A DNA stretch of 64,000 nt, taken from the NCBI RefSeq assembly GCF_002117145.1, contig NZ_CP008743.1:124001-188000 (forward strand), given 5' to 3'. The position numbers and the translations under genes are program-made. This document shows, in pieces, positions 26,015 to 37,252 of the stretch. Origin of the DNA: Candidatus Nucleicultrix amoebiphila FS5. GTDB lineage: Bacteria; Pseudomonadota; Alphaproteobacteria; Caedimonadales; Nucleicultricaceae. Numbering within the stretch: position 1 is the stretch's first letter; each line of letters opens with the position of its first letter. The notes beneath the pieces were generated by a model. That model ran no database searches. It was not told where the DNA came from and was given only the letters and a program-made list of their open reading frames with translations.

Positions 26015-27443
26015 AGGCTAAGAGTTTAGGGATTTGTAAGGGGATATCTTCAGCAAGCAAGCCCACGCCAATACTGTGGGCACACTGATTGAGAATCCAG
26101 TTGGCCATCGCTGCTGCTTCTAAAGGTTTAAGTCCTTGGACTAAGAGACCAAGGATCAAGCCGGACAAAATATCTCCAGTCCCACCTGTAGCAAGCCAAG
26201 GAACGCCTTGACTCTCAATGATTACTGGCCCGTATGCTGTTGCAATCACTGTGTCTGCGCCTTTCAATAATATTGTACATTGAGCTGTTTTAGCAGCTTC
26301 AGAAGTTCTTTGAATTTTGTTGCCGGATATTGAAAAAAGCCTTTTAAATTCGCCTTCATGAGGCGTTAAAACAACATTTTCATGTAACTCTCTAAGTAAT
26401 TCATCCGGGTTTTCTGCAAAAGCTGTGAGGGCGCCAGCATCAAGAACTGTTGGCATTTTCAGTTTAAGAATTTTGTGTACAAGTGTGCGTGTATCCTGTG
26501 TTGGTGGACTGCCTGGACCTATCAACACACCTTTGAGATTTGTTATTGAGTTGAGTTTTTCACTAAAAATGCTGACGTCCTCATAAGTTTGTGTCAAATG
26601 CCCCAAAGAAGCGAGGCTGTAGATAATTTGGGCTTCTGGAGGACAAAGGAGAGTAATTAGACCGGCACCAACACGTCTAGCCGCTAACATGCTTAGACGC
26701 GCAGCTCCAGTTAAGTGAGCTCCCCCAACAATCACGCCATGCCCCCGGGTATATTTGTTGTCCGTTAAGTTTGGTTTGTGATAATGCTTTTTCCATAATT
26801 CAGGGGCATTAACAAAAAGAGTAGGGGTAGGAAATGGACGGAGCCCTATATCTTTTACTATAGTTGTACCGCTATGAATCTTACCGGGTAACAAAAGGTG
26901 ACAGGGTTTTAGTGTTTGTAAAGCGATTGTATAGTGAGCTTTAATAGCATATCCCAATTCTTCTCCCGAATCTGAGTGGATGCCACTCGGAATATCAATC
27001 GCCAGAATAGGGATCCCCGATTGATTGGCTTTCTGAACTACAGTTTTGTAGGGATCATCGATATGTTTACTTAATCCAATACCAAAAAGACCATCAATGA
27101 TGAGAGCAAAGTCTTTAAAGTGGATATCTTGGTAATCTATAAGTGTGCCTTTCCATTGACTTCTTGCCTTAAACGCAGCTCCTTCTTTGGAAGGAATCGT
27201 TTTTGAACAAGCGACAATGACAGGCCAACCTTTTTCCTCTAGTTTTCGCGCGACAACAAAACCGTCACCACCATTATTTCCAGGACCAGCTAAAACAATA
27301 ACTGAGCAAGATTTAAAAAGTCTTAGAACTTCCTGTGCAATTACTTCTCCAGCAGTCTCCATAAGGTGCTCTATACTTTGACCTTCAGCAACTGCTGCAC
27401 TTTCTATGTGGCGCATTTGCTCAGCCAGGAGAACTTCAAACAT
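26007..27443 (-). CDS. nnr: Bifunctional NAD(P)H-hydrate epimerase / ADP-dependent dehydratase
   Basis: A metabolite-repair enzyme that restores damaged NAD(P)HX. The N-terminal YjeF domain (residues ~1-215) epimerises R-NADHX to S-NADHX and shows VLAGPGNNGGDGFVVAR and the catalytic-region DGLFGIGL. The C-terminal ribokinase-like domain (residues ~225-478) dehydrates S-NADHX using ADP and shows LIGPGSPP, VLTPHEGEFKRL, ILLKGADTVIA and the GTGDILSGLI motif. 478 residues fits the fused bacterial form. It is transcribed alone and is divergent from the exported gene leading the tpiA run. Confidence 0.96.
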   Translation of the reverse strand: MFEVLLAEQMRHIESAAVAEGQSIEHLMETAGEVIAQEVLRLFKSCSVIVLAGPGNNGGDGFVVARKLEEKGWPVIVACSKTIPSKEGAAFKARSQWKGTLIDYQDIHFKDFALIIDGLFGIGLSKHIDDPYKTVVQKANQSGIPILAIDIPSGIHSDSGEELGYAIKAHYTIALQTLKPCHLLLPGKIHSGTTIVKDIGLRPFPTPTLFVNAPELWKKHYHKPNLTDNKYTRGHGVIVGGAHLTGAARLSMLAARRVGAGLITLLCPPEAQIIYSLASLGHLTQTYEDVSIFSEKLNSITNLKGVLIGPGSPPTQDTRTLVHKILKLKMPTVLDAGALTAFAENPDELLRELHENVVLTPHEGEFKRLFSISGNKIQRTSEAAKTAQCTILLKGADTVIATAYGPVIIESQGVPWLATGGTGDILSGLILGLLVQGLKPLEAAAMANWILNQCAHSIGVGLLAEDIPLQIPKLLASI

Positions 27444-27565
27444 AAAAGCCTCAATTTTTCTTGTGTTGATAACTTTATAAAACTATATAGCGCATTTGTT
27501 AATAATTTACTCAGTTTTTACATAGCATTATGTATAGGGTACAACTAAACAGGTGGGAGGACATT

Positions 27566-28333
27566 ATGAAAACTAAATTCCTTTTTATTCTTGTGTTGAA
27601 TTTTCTTACGGTAACTCATTTGAACGCTAGCGCAGAAGAATTCATTGAAATGCAGCAAATTAAAGCACCTTCGTTAAGGAGTTTAGTAACACCTAAGCAA
27701 CTACCTGTTTTAAATGTTATAAAATCTCCTCGAATAATTCCTGTCCTTAAAGGAGAGTTAGATAGGTTAGACAGTTCTCTGCGGAGTGATGAAGTGCTCA
27801 AAAGTCTTCCTTATCATCGTTCTTTTAATCGATCATATTTTGTGATTGATGGTGATTTCAATACTGACGTTACTGTTTTTAAAGATTCCATGTACGTTGT
27901 TTCTAGCTCGGTAACTGCTAAATCAACAAATGATAATTTTCTGCAGCAAGGATTTGAGATTCGTAATCAAAGCAATGTCATAAAATTTTCCTTTATTATG
28001 GCGGCAGTTCCAGTTGATGAAGAGAATTTGATATCAATAAGATCATTTTTGAGCTCTGATGAAGAATCTAACGAGGTCATTTTAAAAGCGCTTTTTCCAG
28101 GACAACCAGAGCTAAAGGTTAAACTGTGTAAACATAAAGAAATTATTCCAGAAGAAATACCAATAGCTTTACAACAAAAAACTCTGCCGAAAGTTTTTCT
28201 CAGTGAAATTGCAAAAACGGAAGATAGCTCTTGTTTAATATTAGGTTTTTCTCTTCTTTTGTTGGACGAAGATGATGACGACAAAGGAGGTTTTTTTAAA
28301 AATTTTAATCTTCTTGTTGAGATAGTGAAATAA
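27566..28333 (+). CDS. Exported protein of unknown function, coupled to tpiA
   Basis: I recognise no family. The ATG at 27566 follows GGAGG by 5 bp and gives a signal peptide (KFLFILVLNFLTVTHLNASA, cleavage near residue 22); an upstream in-frame ATG (27530) has no ribosome site. The 255-residue product has no further membrane helix. It contains SLRSLVTPKQLPVL, a central region of short strands (YFVIDGDFNTDVTVF) and an acidic LLLDEDDDDKGG segment near the end. The stop overlaps the tpiA start by one base (TAATG), so the two are translationally coupled even though their likely compartments differ. Confidence 0.66.
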   Translation: MKTKFLFILVLNFLTVTHLNASAEEFIEMQQIKAPSLRSLVTPKQLPVLNVIKSPRIIPVLKGELDRLDSSLRSDEVLKSLPYHRSFNRSYFVIDGDFNTDVTVFKDSMYVVSSSVTAKSTNDNFLQQGFEIRNQSNVIKFSFIMAAVPVDEENLISIRSFLSSDEESNEVILKALFPGQPELKVKLCKHKEIIPEEIPIALQQKTLPKVFLSEIAKTEDSSCLILGFSLLLLDEDDDDKGGFFKNFNLLVEIVK

Positions 28334-29058
28334 TGAAAAAGTTTATAGTTGCGAATTGGAAAATGATCCCTTTAAGGGCTGAAGCCAAAGCTCTTGTAGA
28401 ACAACTAACTTCCAAAGTTTTGGCTGCAACAAACCTGCCCCAGATTGTGATTTGTCCACCTTATCCTTATTTAACCTTTGTTCAAGAAATGTTTTCTGGA
28501 GCCCCCATCGCTTTAGGGGCTCAAGATTGCTCATCTCATGAAGAAGGGGCTTTTACAGGGGAAGTGAGTGTGACTATGTTAAAAGAGTGTGGGTGTCAGT
28601 ATGTGATTATTGGACATTCTGAACGTCGACACTATCATCAAGAATCTGAAGAAATTTTGAGGCAAAAAGTAGAACAAGCTTTAAAACAAGACCTCACAGT
28701 TATTTTCTGTGTTGGAGAAAGTAAGCTCCAACGGGAAAATGAGGAGACTTATGCGGTGATTAAGCGGCAGCTCGAAGCTTTGCCAGAAAAAATTAGCCAT
28801 GCGCCCCTTGTGATCGCTTATGAACCAGTATGGGCTATCGGTACAGGCCTTACAGCAAGCTTTGATGATATTAAAAATGCTCATGATTTTATTAAGGGAT
28901 GTATGAAGAAAATAGGGCAAGAAACTCCTGTTCTGTATGGTGGTTCAGTTACGGGTGAGAATGCACAGGAGATTCTTTCTCTTGATAACGTTGATGGTGT
29001 GTTAGTTGGACGGGCGAGCTTAAATATGGAAAGTTTTTGGAAGATTTGTGTTGCTTAG
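28333..29058 (+). CDS. tpiA: Triosephosphate isomerase
   Basis: This enzyme interconverts dihydroxyacetone phosphate and glyceraldehyde 3-phosphate. 241 residues, slightly short but complete. Catalytic residues are Lys10 (ANWKM), His95 (IIGHSERR) and Glu164 (IAYEPVWAIGTG); the phosphate-binding LYGGSVTGENA and GVLVGRASL loops are present. The ATG overlaps the stop of the preceding exported gene. secG follows after ~100 bp, the usual alphaproteobacterial neighbour. Confidence 0.97.
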   Translation: MKKFIVANWKMIPLRAEAKALVEQLTSKVLAATNLPQIVICPPYPYLTFVQEMFSGAPIALGAQDCSSHEEGAFTGEVSVTMLKECGCQYVIIGHSERRHYHQESEEILRQKVEQALKQDLTVIFCVGESKLQRENEETYAVIKRQLEALPEKISHAPLVIAYEPVWAIGTGLTASFDDIKNAHDFIKGCMKKIGQETPVLYGGSVTGENAQEILSLDNVDGVLVGRASLNMESFWKICVA

Positions 29059-29159
29059 ATTACTGAACTCTTTAAAAATATTTTTGAAAGATGCTAGCAT
29101 TTTTCAATTTATATGCTTAGAATGCCGCCAGGATACACAATAAACGGTTTGCGAACACA

Positions 29160-29603
29160 ATGACGACAGCATTTTTGGTGATTCATATAATTATAACCTG
29201 TGCCCTTGTAGGTGCTATTTTGATTCAACGTAGCGAGGGTGGCGGACTTGGAATGGGCAGTGGAAACATGGGTGGTCTGATGACGACGCGTGGCACAGCC
29301 AACCTTTTGACACGAACAACAGCGGTTTTAGCGGGCTTATTCTTTACGACAACCATATTGTTGGCTTTGCTTTTTAAGGGCGGTCACGCACCGAAATCTA
29401 TTCTAGAAACAACGACACCGACACAACAGCAAGCGCCAGCTATGCCTGTTACACCTAATGTACCAGCTGCTCCACAAAAAACAGCGGAGCCTGCTAAACC
29501 AGAAACCACTCCTCAAAAGAGTGAAGTTCTGCCGAAAGCAGAAACAAATAAGGCTACTAAAGCACCTGCAAAGGAAGCGACAACAGATAAACCAAAGAAG
29601 TAA
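29160..29603 (+). CDS. secG: Preprotein translocase subunit SecG
   Basis: A small inner-membrane subunit that assists SecYEG in protein export. Two hydrophobic helices (residues ~3-22 and ~52-75) flank the conserved cytoplasmic loop IQRSEGGGLGMGSG...TTRGTANLLTRTT. The C-terminal ~70 residues are a disordered Ala/Pro/Thr/Lys tail, common in alphaproteobacterial SecG. It lies between tpiA and pyrG, matching conserved gene order, with pyrG starting 9 bp after its stop. Confidence 0.94.
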   Translation: MTTAFLVIHIIITCALVGAILIQRSEGGGLGMGSGNMGGLMTTRGTANLLTRTTAVLAGLFFTTTILLALLFKGGHAPKSILETTTPTQQQAPAMPVTPNVPAAPQKTAEPAKPETTPQKSEVLPKAETNKATKAPAKEATTDKPKK

Positions 29604-29612
29604 ATAAAGGCG

Positions 29613-31294
29613 ATGACGCAATATATATTTGTGACCGGTGGCGTTCTTTCATCCTTAGGTAAAGGTCTCGCTTCCGCTTCACTTGCAGCGCTTTTACAGG
29701 CTCGTGGTTATAAAGTACGTCTGCGCAAGTTTGATCCTTATTTGAACGTTGATCCAGGAACTATGAGTCCTTACCAACATGGTGAAGTATATGTCACAGA
29801 TGATGGTGCAGAGACTGACTTAGATTTAGGTCATTATGAACGTTTTACGGGAATCTCTTGTAGACGTAGTGACTCAGTCACTACTGGACAGGTCTATTCT
29901 AGTGTGATTGCTAAAGAACGTCATGGCGACTATCTGGGGGCTACTGTTCAGGTGATCCCTCATATTACCGATGAAATCAAACAACGCATTGTTGCGGATG
30001 TTGAGGAAGATATAGATTTTTTGATCTGTGAGGCGGGTGGAACGGTTGGGGATATTGAAGGTCAGCCTTATCTTGAAGCGTTTCGCCAATTTGCGATTGA
30101 TGTAGGACGCAAAAATGTTTTGTTTATACACCTTACACTCGTGCCATACATTGCTAGTGCTGCGGAATTAAAAACCAAACCTTCTCAACACTCAGTTAAA
30201 GAACTTTTAAGTTTAGGAATCCAGCCTGACATTTTATTATGCCGTTGTGATCGTCCTATACCGGCGAGTGCTAAACATAAATTAGCTTTATTCTGTAACA
30301 TAAAACCAGAATGTGTGATTGAAGCCCTTGACGTTGAAACTATTTATGAAGTGCCTTTGAGTTATTCTTTGGCTGGATTAGACTCAGAAGTGACTAAGTA
30401 TTTTGGTCTTGAATCAACAAAACCAGTCAACCTGAAGATTTGGCAAGATATTGTGACGAATTGCAAATATCCAAAAGGTGAAGTTCGCATTGCAGTTGTT
30501 GGAAAATACGTTGAATGTAAGGATGCTTATAAATCTTTGATCGAAGCGCTTACGCATGCGTGTATATCATATAATTATAAGCTGCGAATTGATTGGATAT
30601 CGGCCGATACTTTAGAAATAAGTGATGGAAATCGCACAGTCGCTGTTGATGATTCAATACTTTATGAGCATTTAAGAGATGCACAAGGAGTTCTTGTGCC
30701 TGGTGGTTATGGAGAACGCGGAACCGTTGGAAAGATTGCAGCCATTACTTATGCTCGTGAAAATGATATTCCGTTCTTTGGTATTTGTTTAGGAATGCAG
30801 TTAGCCGTTATTGAGATAGCGCGTAATTTGGCAGGTCTGCAGGAGGCTAACTCATCTGAATTTTCTCCTTCAACGCCTCATCCTGTGGTGGGGCTTTTGG
30901 AAGAGTGGGAAGAGCAAGGAGAAAAGCAAACGCGCTCTCAAGAGAGTGACCTTGGAGGAACTATGCGTCTTGGTGTTCAAGAATGCAAGCTTTCACCCGG
31001 TAGTTTAGTCCATAAAATTTATAATCAAGATGTGATCAGAGAACGTCATCGTCATCGTTATGAAGTGAACATTGCTTATAAAGACAAGATGGAAGCTGTT
31101 GGTTTGAAAATCACAGGAATTTCTCCTGATGGAAAATTACCAGAAATGGTTGAATTGGTAGGGCATCCATGGTTTGTTGCGATGCAATTTCATCCTGAGT
31201 TTAAATCACAACCTATGACACCTCATCCTGTTTTTAAAGCTTTCATTAAAGCGGCTCTTGAGAGAGCAGATGTTTTGAAAAAAGGAAAAGTGGC

Positions 31295-31298
<4 letters not shown>
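29613..31298 (+). CDS. pyrG: CTP synthase
   Basis: This enzyme makes CTP from UTP, ATP and glutamine. 561 residues. The N-terminal synthetase domain begins with [20 protein letters not shown] and contains the [19 protein letters not shown] block. The C-terminal class I glutamine amidotransferase domain has the nucleophile Cys in [10 protein letters not shown], plus [17 protein letters not shown] and the catalytic His/Glu in FHPEFKSQP. Its TGA overlaps the kdsA ATG by 4 bp (ATGA), indicating coupling. Confidence 0.97.
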
Positions 31299-33441
<2,143 letters not shown>

Positions 33442-33538
33442 TATGAAAATCATTACTATTTTAATAAAAAATAATGCAAAATTTTCTCAAATTATGATAT
33501 TTTGTCCACACTGGTTAACAAAATAACAATTTGGGTCA

Positions 33539-33874
33539 ATGCTTCTTCGTGAATTTAGACGACGTTTTTATCGCTTTTCTATTCCAAGCATTTTGATCTG
33601 CTTGATGTTCTATTTCGCCTACCATATTGTGCAAGGAGATCGCGGCCTTTTATCATGGGTGCGTTTGCAACAAAAATTAAAAGATTCTAAGGTACAGCTT
33701 TTAGCATTACGAGATGAACATGATCATCTGGAAAATAAGGTACGTTTGTTGCGACCAGAAAGTCTGTGTTTAGATCTTTTAAGTGAGCAAGCTAAAATGG
33801 TTTTAGGATACATGGATCGCAAGGAGGTGATGGTCTTGCGAAAAACAAGCGAAATCAAAGAGATTCAGAAGTAA
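33539..33874 (+). CDS. ftsB: Septum formation initiator family protein (FtsB/DivIC-like)
   Basis: A small bitopic division protein that links FtsQ, FtsL and the septal synthase. 111 residues: a basic cytoplasmic N-terminus (LREFRRRFYRF), one membrane helix (residues ~13-31), then a coiled coil (LQQKLKDSKVQLLALRDEHDHLENKVRLL, in two halves) and the family-typical RPESLCLDLLSEQAKMVLGY end. Its place right after eno is the conserved position of ftsB-like genes in proteobacteria. Two tRNA genes follow. Confidence 0.88.
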   Translation: MLLREFRRRFYRFSIPSILICLMFYFAYHIVQGDRGLLSWVRLQQKLKDSKVQLLALRDEHDHLENKVRLLRPESLCLDLLSEQAKMVLGYMDRKEVMVLRKTSEIKEIQK

Positions 33875-33882
33875 TATTTTTG

Positions 33883-33911
33883 TTTACCATCATTCTTACA
33901 TCGTGTATATA
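33883..33911 (+). promoter_or_regulatory. Candidate promoter for the tRNA pair
   Basis: TTTACC (33883-33888) and TATATA (33906-33911) are 17 bp apart, an ideal spacing with moderate matches to -35 and -10. The first tRNA starts 42 bp downstream. Between them an inverted repeat CATCAACAT/ATGTTGATG (33919-33927, 33942-33950) may fold the 5' leader. Confidence 0.42.
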
Positions 33912-33952
33912 TGCACGCCATCAACATAGATGTGTAATGTAATGTTGATGAA

Positions 33953-34027
33953 GGGCGATTAGCTCAGCGGAAGAGCATCTCGTTTACACCGAGAGGGTCG
34001 GGGGTTCAAATCCCTCATCGCCCACCA
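33953..34027 (+). tRNA. tRNA-Val (anticodon TAC)
   Basis: A full cloverleaf: acceptor GGGCGAT pairs with ATCGCCC, the D-arm is GCTC...GAGC, the anticodon stem is TCTCG/CGAGA with loop TTTACAC (anticodon TAC), and the T-arm is GGGGG-TTCAAAT-CCCTC. The CCA end is encoded (34025-34027). Reads valine codons ending in A and probably others by wobble. Confidence 0.97.
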
Positions 34028-34037
34028 CTCATAAAGA

Positions 34038-34114
<77 letters not shown>

Positions 34115-34204
34115 CTATTTTTAAACTTCAAATCATTTCATAAGCACGATTGGCAAAAAGGGTATCAGCTGATAGAATTATAAAAATTCTTTAGGGAGAT
34201 ATCC

Positions 34205-34948
34205 ATGAAACTAAAGCTTGAAAACCTAAGTAATATTAGTGGCGGTATTTTTATAGGCATTGGTATTATCATTGCCAGTTCTGTTTTAATGCAGGGATTT
34301 AAAGACGTTAAAAACGCTAATAAAACCATCGAGGTTAAGGGATCAGCTGAAGCTAAAATTATTTCTGATTTTGCAACTTGGGGCGGATATTTTTCGGTGC
34401 GCGATGCGAACATGACGGATGCTTATAAAAAGTTGGAAGAGAGCAAACAAAAAGTTATGAGCTTTTTGGTGAAGCAGGGCATTGCTGAGGATAAGATTAT
34501 TTTTGATCCAGCACGCGTGGATGCTCAATACAAAAGAGATGTGAATGGTGTTAACACCAACGAAATTGAAATGTATGAAGCAGTGATTGATTTTAAAGTG
34601 CAGCTTCAAGATACAACACTTATTGATAAAGTCGCTAAGCAATCTACGGACCTTATCCATCAAGGAGTTAAATTTACATCTAATAAACCAAGTTTTATCT
34701 ATACAAAAATTGATGAGGTGAAAATTAGTCTTCTTGCTGATGCAGCAAAGGATGCAAAAGTGCGCGCAGAGCAATTGGCCAAAACTGGGGGTGGAAAACT
34801 TGGTTCTTTAAAATCCATTCGTCAGGGAGTTTTTCAAATCACTCCAGAATTTTCCAATGAAGTTTCTGATTACGGTTATTATGATACAACGACAGTTAAT
34901 AAGAGTGTTAAGGCCGTTATTACATCGCAATATGCGCTTGGAGATTAA
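34205..34948 (+). CDS. SIMPL (DUF541) domain periplasmic protein
   Basis: A 247-residue protein anchored by an N-terminal hydrophobic helix (residues ~12-30), with the rest outside the inner membrane. It fits the SIMPL/DUF541 family: the start KTIEVKGSAEAKIISDFATW, the middle VVDxxVQL-like strand VIDFKVQLQDTTLIDKVAK, and the C-terminal AKDAKVRAEQLAKTGGGKLGSLKSI. The family forms periplasmic or surface oligomers of uncertain function (E. coli YggE relates to oxidative stress). GGGAGA lies close to the ATG. A small membrane protein gene starts 5 bp after its stop, so they form an operon. Confidence 0.88.
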   Translation: MKLKLENLSNISGGIFIGIGIIIASSVLMQGFKDVKNANKTIEVKGSAEAKIISDFATWGGYFSVRDANMTDAYKKLEESKQKVMSFLVKQGIAEDKIIFDPARVDAQYKRDVNGVNTNEIEMYEAVIDFKVQLQDTTLIDKVAKQSTDLIHQGVKFTSNKPSFIYTKIDEVKISLLADAAKDAKVRAEQLAKTGGGKLGSLKSIRQGVFQITPEFSNEVSDYGYYDTTTVNKSVKAVITSQYALGD

Positions 34949-34953
34949 AGACA

Positions 34954-35151
34954 GTGCTGTCTATCCATCCTTTTTATTATTTAATTGCCAGCCTGATTTT
35001 TGCATGTGGTCTTCTTTTCCGATCCAGATTTGATAAAGCCTTTTTTATATTATTTATAATATCGTTTAGCATTGGTCTCTATAAATTGTTTATGGAGCCT
35101 ATTGCTGATTTCCCTCTATTTTTTGCGATCATTCATATGTTTACGAAGTAG
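34954..35151 (+). CDS. Small two-helix membrane protein
   Basis: A 65-residue product starting at GTG 34954, with GGAG 10 bp upstream inside the end of the SIMPL gene. Two hydrophobic segments (residues ~6-22 and ~28-46) are joined by a short basic loop (RSRFDK). The tight packing, 5 bp after the SIMPL gene and 6 bp before the amidotransferase gene, supports a real gene in a three-gene operon. No family is recognised. Confidence 0.55.
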   Translation: MLSIHPFYYLIASLIFACGLLFRSRFDKAFFILFIISFSIGLYKLFMEPIADFPLFFAIIHMFTK

Positions 35152-35157
35152 ATATTT

Positions 35158-35844
35158 GTGAAAGCTTTAGCAATTATTCATGCTCCTTTTGAACGTCCAG
35201 GCGTCATCGAAGAATGGTTTCAAGCCAAGGATCATTTTTTGGTGCAAGTCCATCCTTATCGTGGTGATATTCTGCCAACCATGGAGAAATTTGATAGTTT
35301 GATTGTGATGGGAGGTCCGCAAAGTCCCTTGGAAATCGAAAAGGCTCCATACTTGAGACTTGAAATTCAATTAATAGAGCATGCTTTAAAGCAGAATATG
35401 CCTATCCTGGGTTTTTGTTTGGGAGCTCAATTAATTGGGGAAGCTCTTGGCGCTAAAACTGAACGCAGTCCTCATAAAGAAGTCGGCGTGTATCCAATCA
35501 CGCTAACAGCAGAAGGCGAAGCAGATCCTATTTTTGAAAACGTTCAGAAGACTTTCCAGGTTATCCATTGGCATAATGATATGCCAGGATTGACTAAGAC
35601 CAGCAAAATCCTAGCTTACAGTGAAGGCTGCCCTCGTCAGGTTATACGCTATACAGAGAAAGCACTTGGGTTTCAGTGTCACCCTGAAATTACATTCCAA
35701 CTTGCTCAAGAGTTGGTAGATAATTGCCCTGATGATTTAAAGCCAAACCAATATGTACAATCTGCAGAAGAATTCTTGGAACACAACTTTCAAATGATCA
35801 ATCAAACAATGATTCACATTCTTGAGAATTTTTATAAACTTTAG
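35158..35844 (+). CDS. Class I glutamine amidotransferase-like protein (GuaA-N type)
   Basis: A 228-residue stand-alone glutaminase-type domain. The nucleophile elbow is LGFCLGAQLIGEALG, with Cys as the catalytic residue, and the His-Glu pair is FQCHPEIT. MGGPQSP (an oxyanion-type strand) and VIHWHNDMP are typical of the GMP synthase-like subgroup related to YfeJ and to gamma-glutamyl peptide hydrolases. It starts at GTG 35158 in a tight operon with a small membrane protein and the SIMPL gene. The ammonia acceptor or peptide substrate is not evident. Its stop overlaps a convergent acetyltransferase by 4 bp. Confidence 0.85.
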   Translation: MKALAIIHAPFERPGVIEEWFQAKDHFLVQVHPYRGDILPTMEKFDSLIVMGGPQSPLEIEKAPYLRLEIQLIEHALKQNMPILGFCLGAQLIGEALGAKTERSPHKEVGVYPITLTAEGEADPIFENVQKTFQVIHWHNDMPGLTKTSKILAYSEGCPRQVIRYTEKALGFQCHPEITFQLAQELVDNCPDDLKPNQYVQSAEEFLEHNFQMINQTMIHILENFYKL

Positions 35845-36449
35845 TGTAGGTTTTTAATCCAAAAGACCATTGTATTGAGCGCGTTGTTTTGTTTATCAAC
35901 CTCAGGCCAGCTGAACTGAGTTCTTAGTTGAGAAAATTCTTGAAATCCTTGTTTGTGCCAAAGATTTGAAAGAGATTTATAATTGCGTGGGCGTGCAGGA
36001 TGGTCAGCCGTACGTTCAACAGTCCAAAAGGTGATATATTTTAATTTAGGGTTTTGTTTTAAGGCCGCTTTTTCTCTTTCTACGAAAAATAATTTTCCAA
36101 GCCCCTTACCGCGAAACCCATGCAGTATCACAGATTCTCTATAAAAAAAGACATCCTCAAGGTTGTACCCTTTTTGTAAAAAGGGCCGACGAACCTCATC
36201 ATCCGCTTCTTCTAATGGAATGGCGGTGGCTGCGCCAATAATTTTGTTAACATGATTGTCTCTAGCAATAACTAGAATGCTGTTTTCGCTATGACTGAAA
36301 TGTTTAGAATATTGAATTTCATAATCCTCATTCCCGGCATAGAGGTAAGGGAATTCTTGAAGGACTTCTATTCTAAGAGAATATAAGTGTTTAAGAAAAG
36401 GAACGATTTGAGGACCTTGAAGCGTAATTATTGAAATGTTTTTATTCAT
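35841..36449 (-). CDS. GNAT-family N-acetyltransferase
   Basis: A 202-residue acyl-CoA dependent acetyltransferase. The acetyl-CoA pyrophosphate loop is GFRGKGLGKLFF (Q/R-x-x-G-x-G/A type) near residue 115, following the ILVIARD...IIGAATAIPL strands. It is followed by the helix VEREKAALK and the YITFWTVERTADHPARP segment. The substrate cannot be told from sequence. It is convergent with the amidotransferase and divergent from the pseudouridine synthase gene. Confidence 0.82.
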   Translation of the reverse strand: MNKNISIITLQGPQIVPFLKHLYSLRIEVLQEFPYLYAGNEDYEIQYSKHFSHSENSILVIARDNHVNKIIGAATAIPLEEADDEVRRPFLQKGYNLEDVFFYRESVILHGFRGKGLGKLFFVEREKAALKQNPKLKYITFWTVERTADHPARPRNYKSLSNLWHKQGFQEFSQLRTQFSWPEVDKQNNALNTMVFWIKNLH

Positions 36450-36532
36450 AGCGCATAAATCTAGATATTATTTTTGTGTTTTTCTCAGCATAACGTATAT
36501 GCTGAAAATGCAAAAGCCAAACTTTTTACACG

Positions 36533-37222
36533 ATGTCGAAAACTTATATGAATATTGAAGATTTAGTTCTTTATCGAGATGGTCTAATGTTGGTGTTGAA
36601 TAAGCCTTCAGGAATTGCTGTGCATCGAGGAAAAGGCAAAGCCGCTAATATGGAAGATATTTTTATGCAGTTGACATATGGATTGCCAAAACCTCCTGCT
36701 TTAGCGCATAGACTCGACAAAGATACAAGTGGGTGCTTAGTTCTGGGACGTCATCCAAAAGCTTTGAGGCGCCTTGGAGAACTTTTTTCTTCCAGTAGAG
36801 TGAAAAAAACCTATTGGGCCATTGTTGAGGGAAGACCCCCTAAAGATCAAGGTGAAATCGATCTACCTTTAGCGCCTCAATCCGATAACAAACACCATTG
36901 GTGGAAGAAAGTTGATGAAGCGGGAAAGGAAGCTAAGACCCTTTATCGTGTGATTAAATCCGAAAACCAAAAGAGTTGGTTGGAACTTACTCCTTTGACT
37001 GGCAGAACTCATCAATTGCGTGTGCACTGCGCAGCTATAGGATGTCCTATTATAGGGGATAAGATATACGGCCGAGAGGGGCGAACAGAGTTAAAAGCAT
37101 CGTTAATGCTTCATGCTTATTCTATTGAAATACCGTTGTATCCTAAAAAAGATAATATCGTGATTACCGCGCCAGCTCCTGAACATTTTGTCCAACTTCT
37201 CAAACAATTAGAGCTGGAGTAA
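36533..37222 (+). CDS. RluA-family pseudouridine synthase
   Basis: An enzyme that converts uridine to pseudouridine in rRNA or tRNA. 229 residues, a short RluA type without an S4 RNA-binding domain. The catalytic Asp62 sits in AHRLDKDTSGCLVLGRH; other blocks are VLNKPSGIAVHRG, KTYWAIVEG and LTGRTHQLRVHCAAIGCPIIGD. The target site is unknown: RluA/RluC/RluD are separated by finer features. A second ATG 15 bp downstream is possible. An alpha/beta hydrolase gene follows after 30 bp. Confidence 0.92.
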   Translation: MSKTYMNIEDLVLYRDGLMLVLNKPSGIAVHRGKGKAANMEDIFMQLTYGLPKPPALAHRLDKDTSGCLVLGRHPKALRRLGELFSSSRVKKTYWAIVEGRPPKDQGEIDLPLAPQSDNKHHWWKKVDEAGKEAKTLYRVIKSENQKSWLELTPLTGRTHQLRVHCAAIGCPIIGDKIYGREGRTELKASLMLHAYSIEIPLYPKKDNIVITAPAPEHFVQLLKQLELE

Positions 37223-37252
37223 TATATAACGAGGAATGAAGGAGTTTTTGAT

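Noticed and set aside
30841-30960. Apparent insertion in CTP synthase before the DLGGTMRLG motif
   Set aside because: The stretch corresponds to the normal NSxEF...PVVxLxxEW segment of the amidotransferase domain; the length is ordinary.
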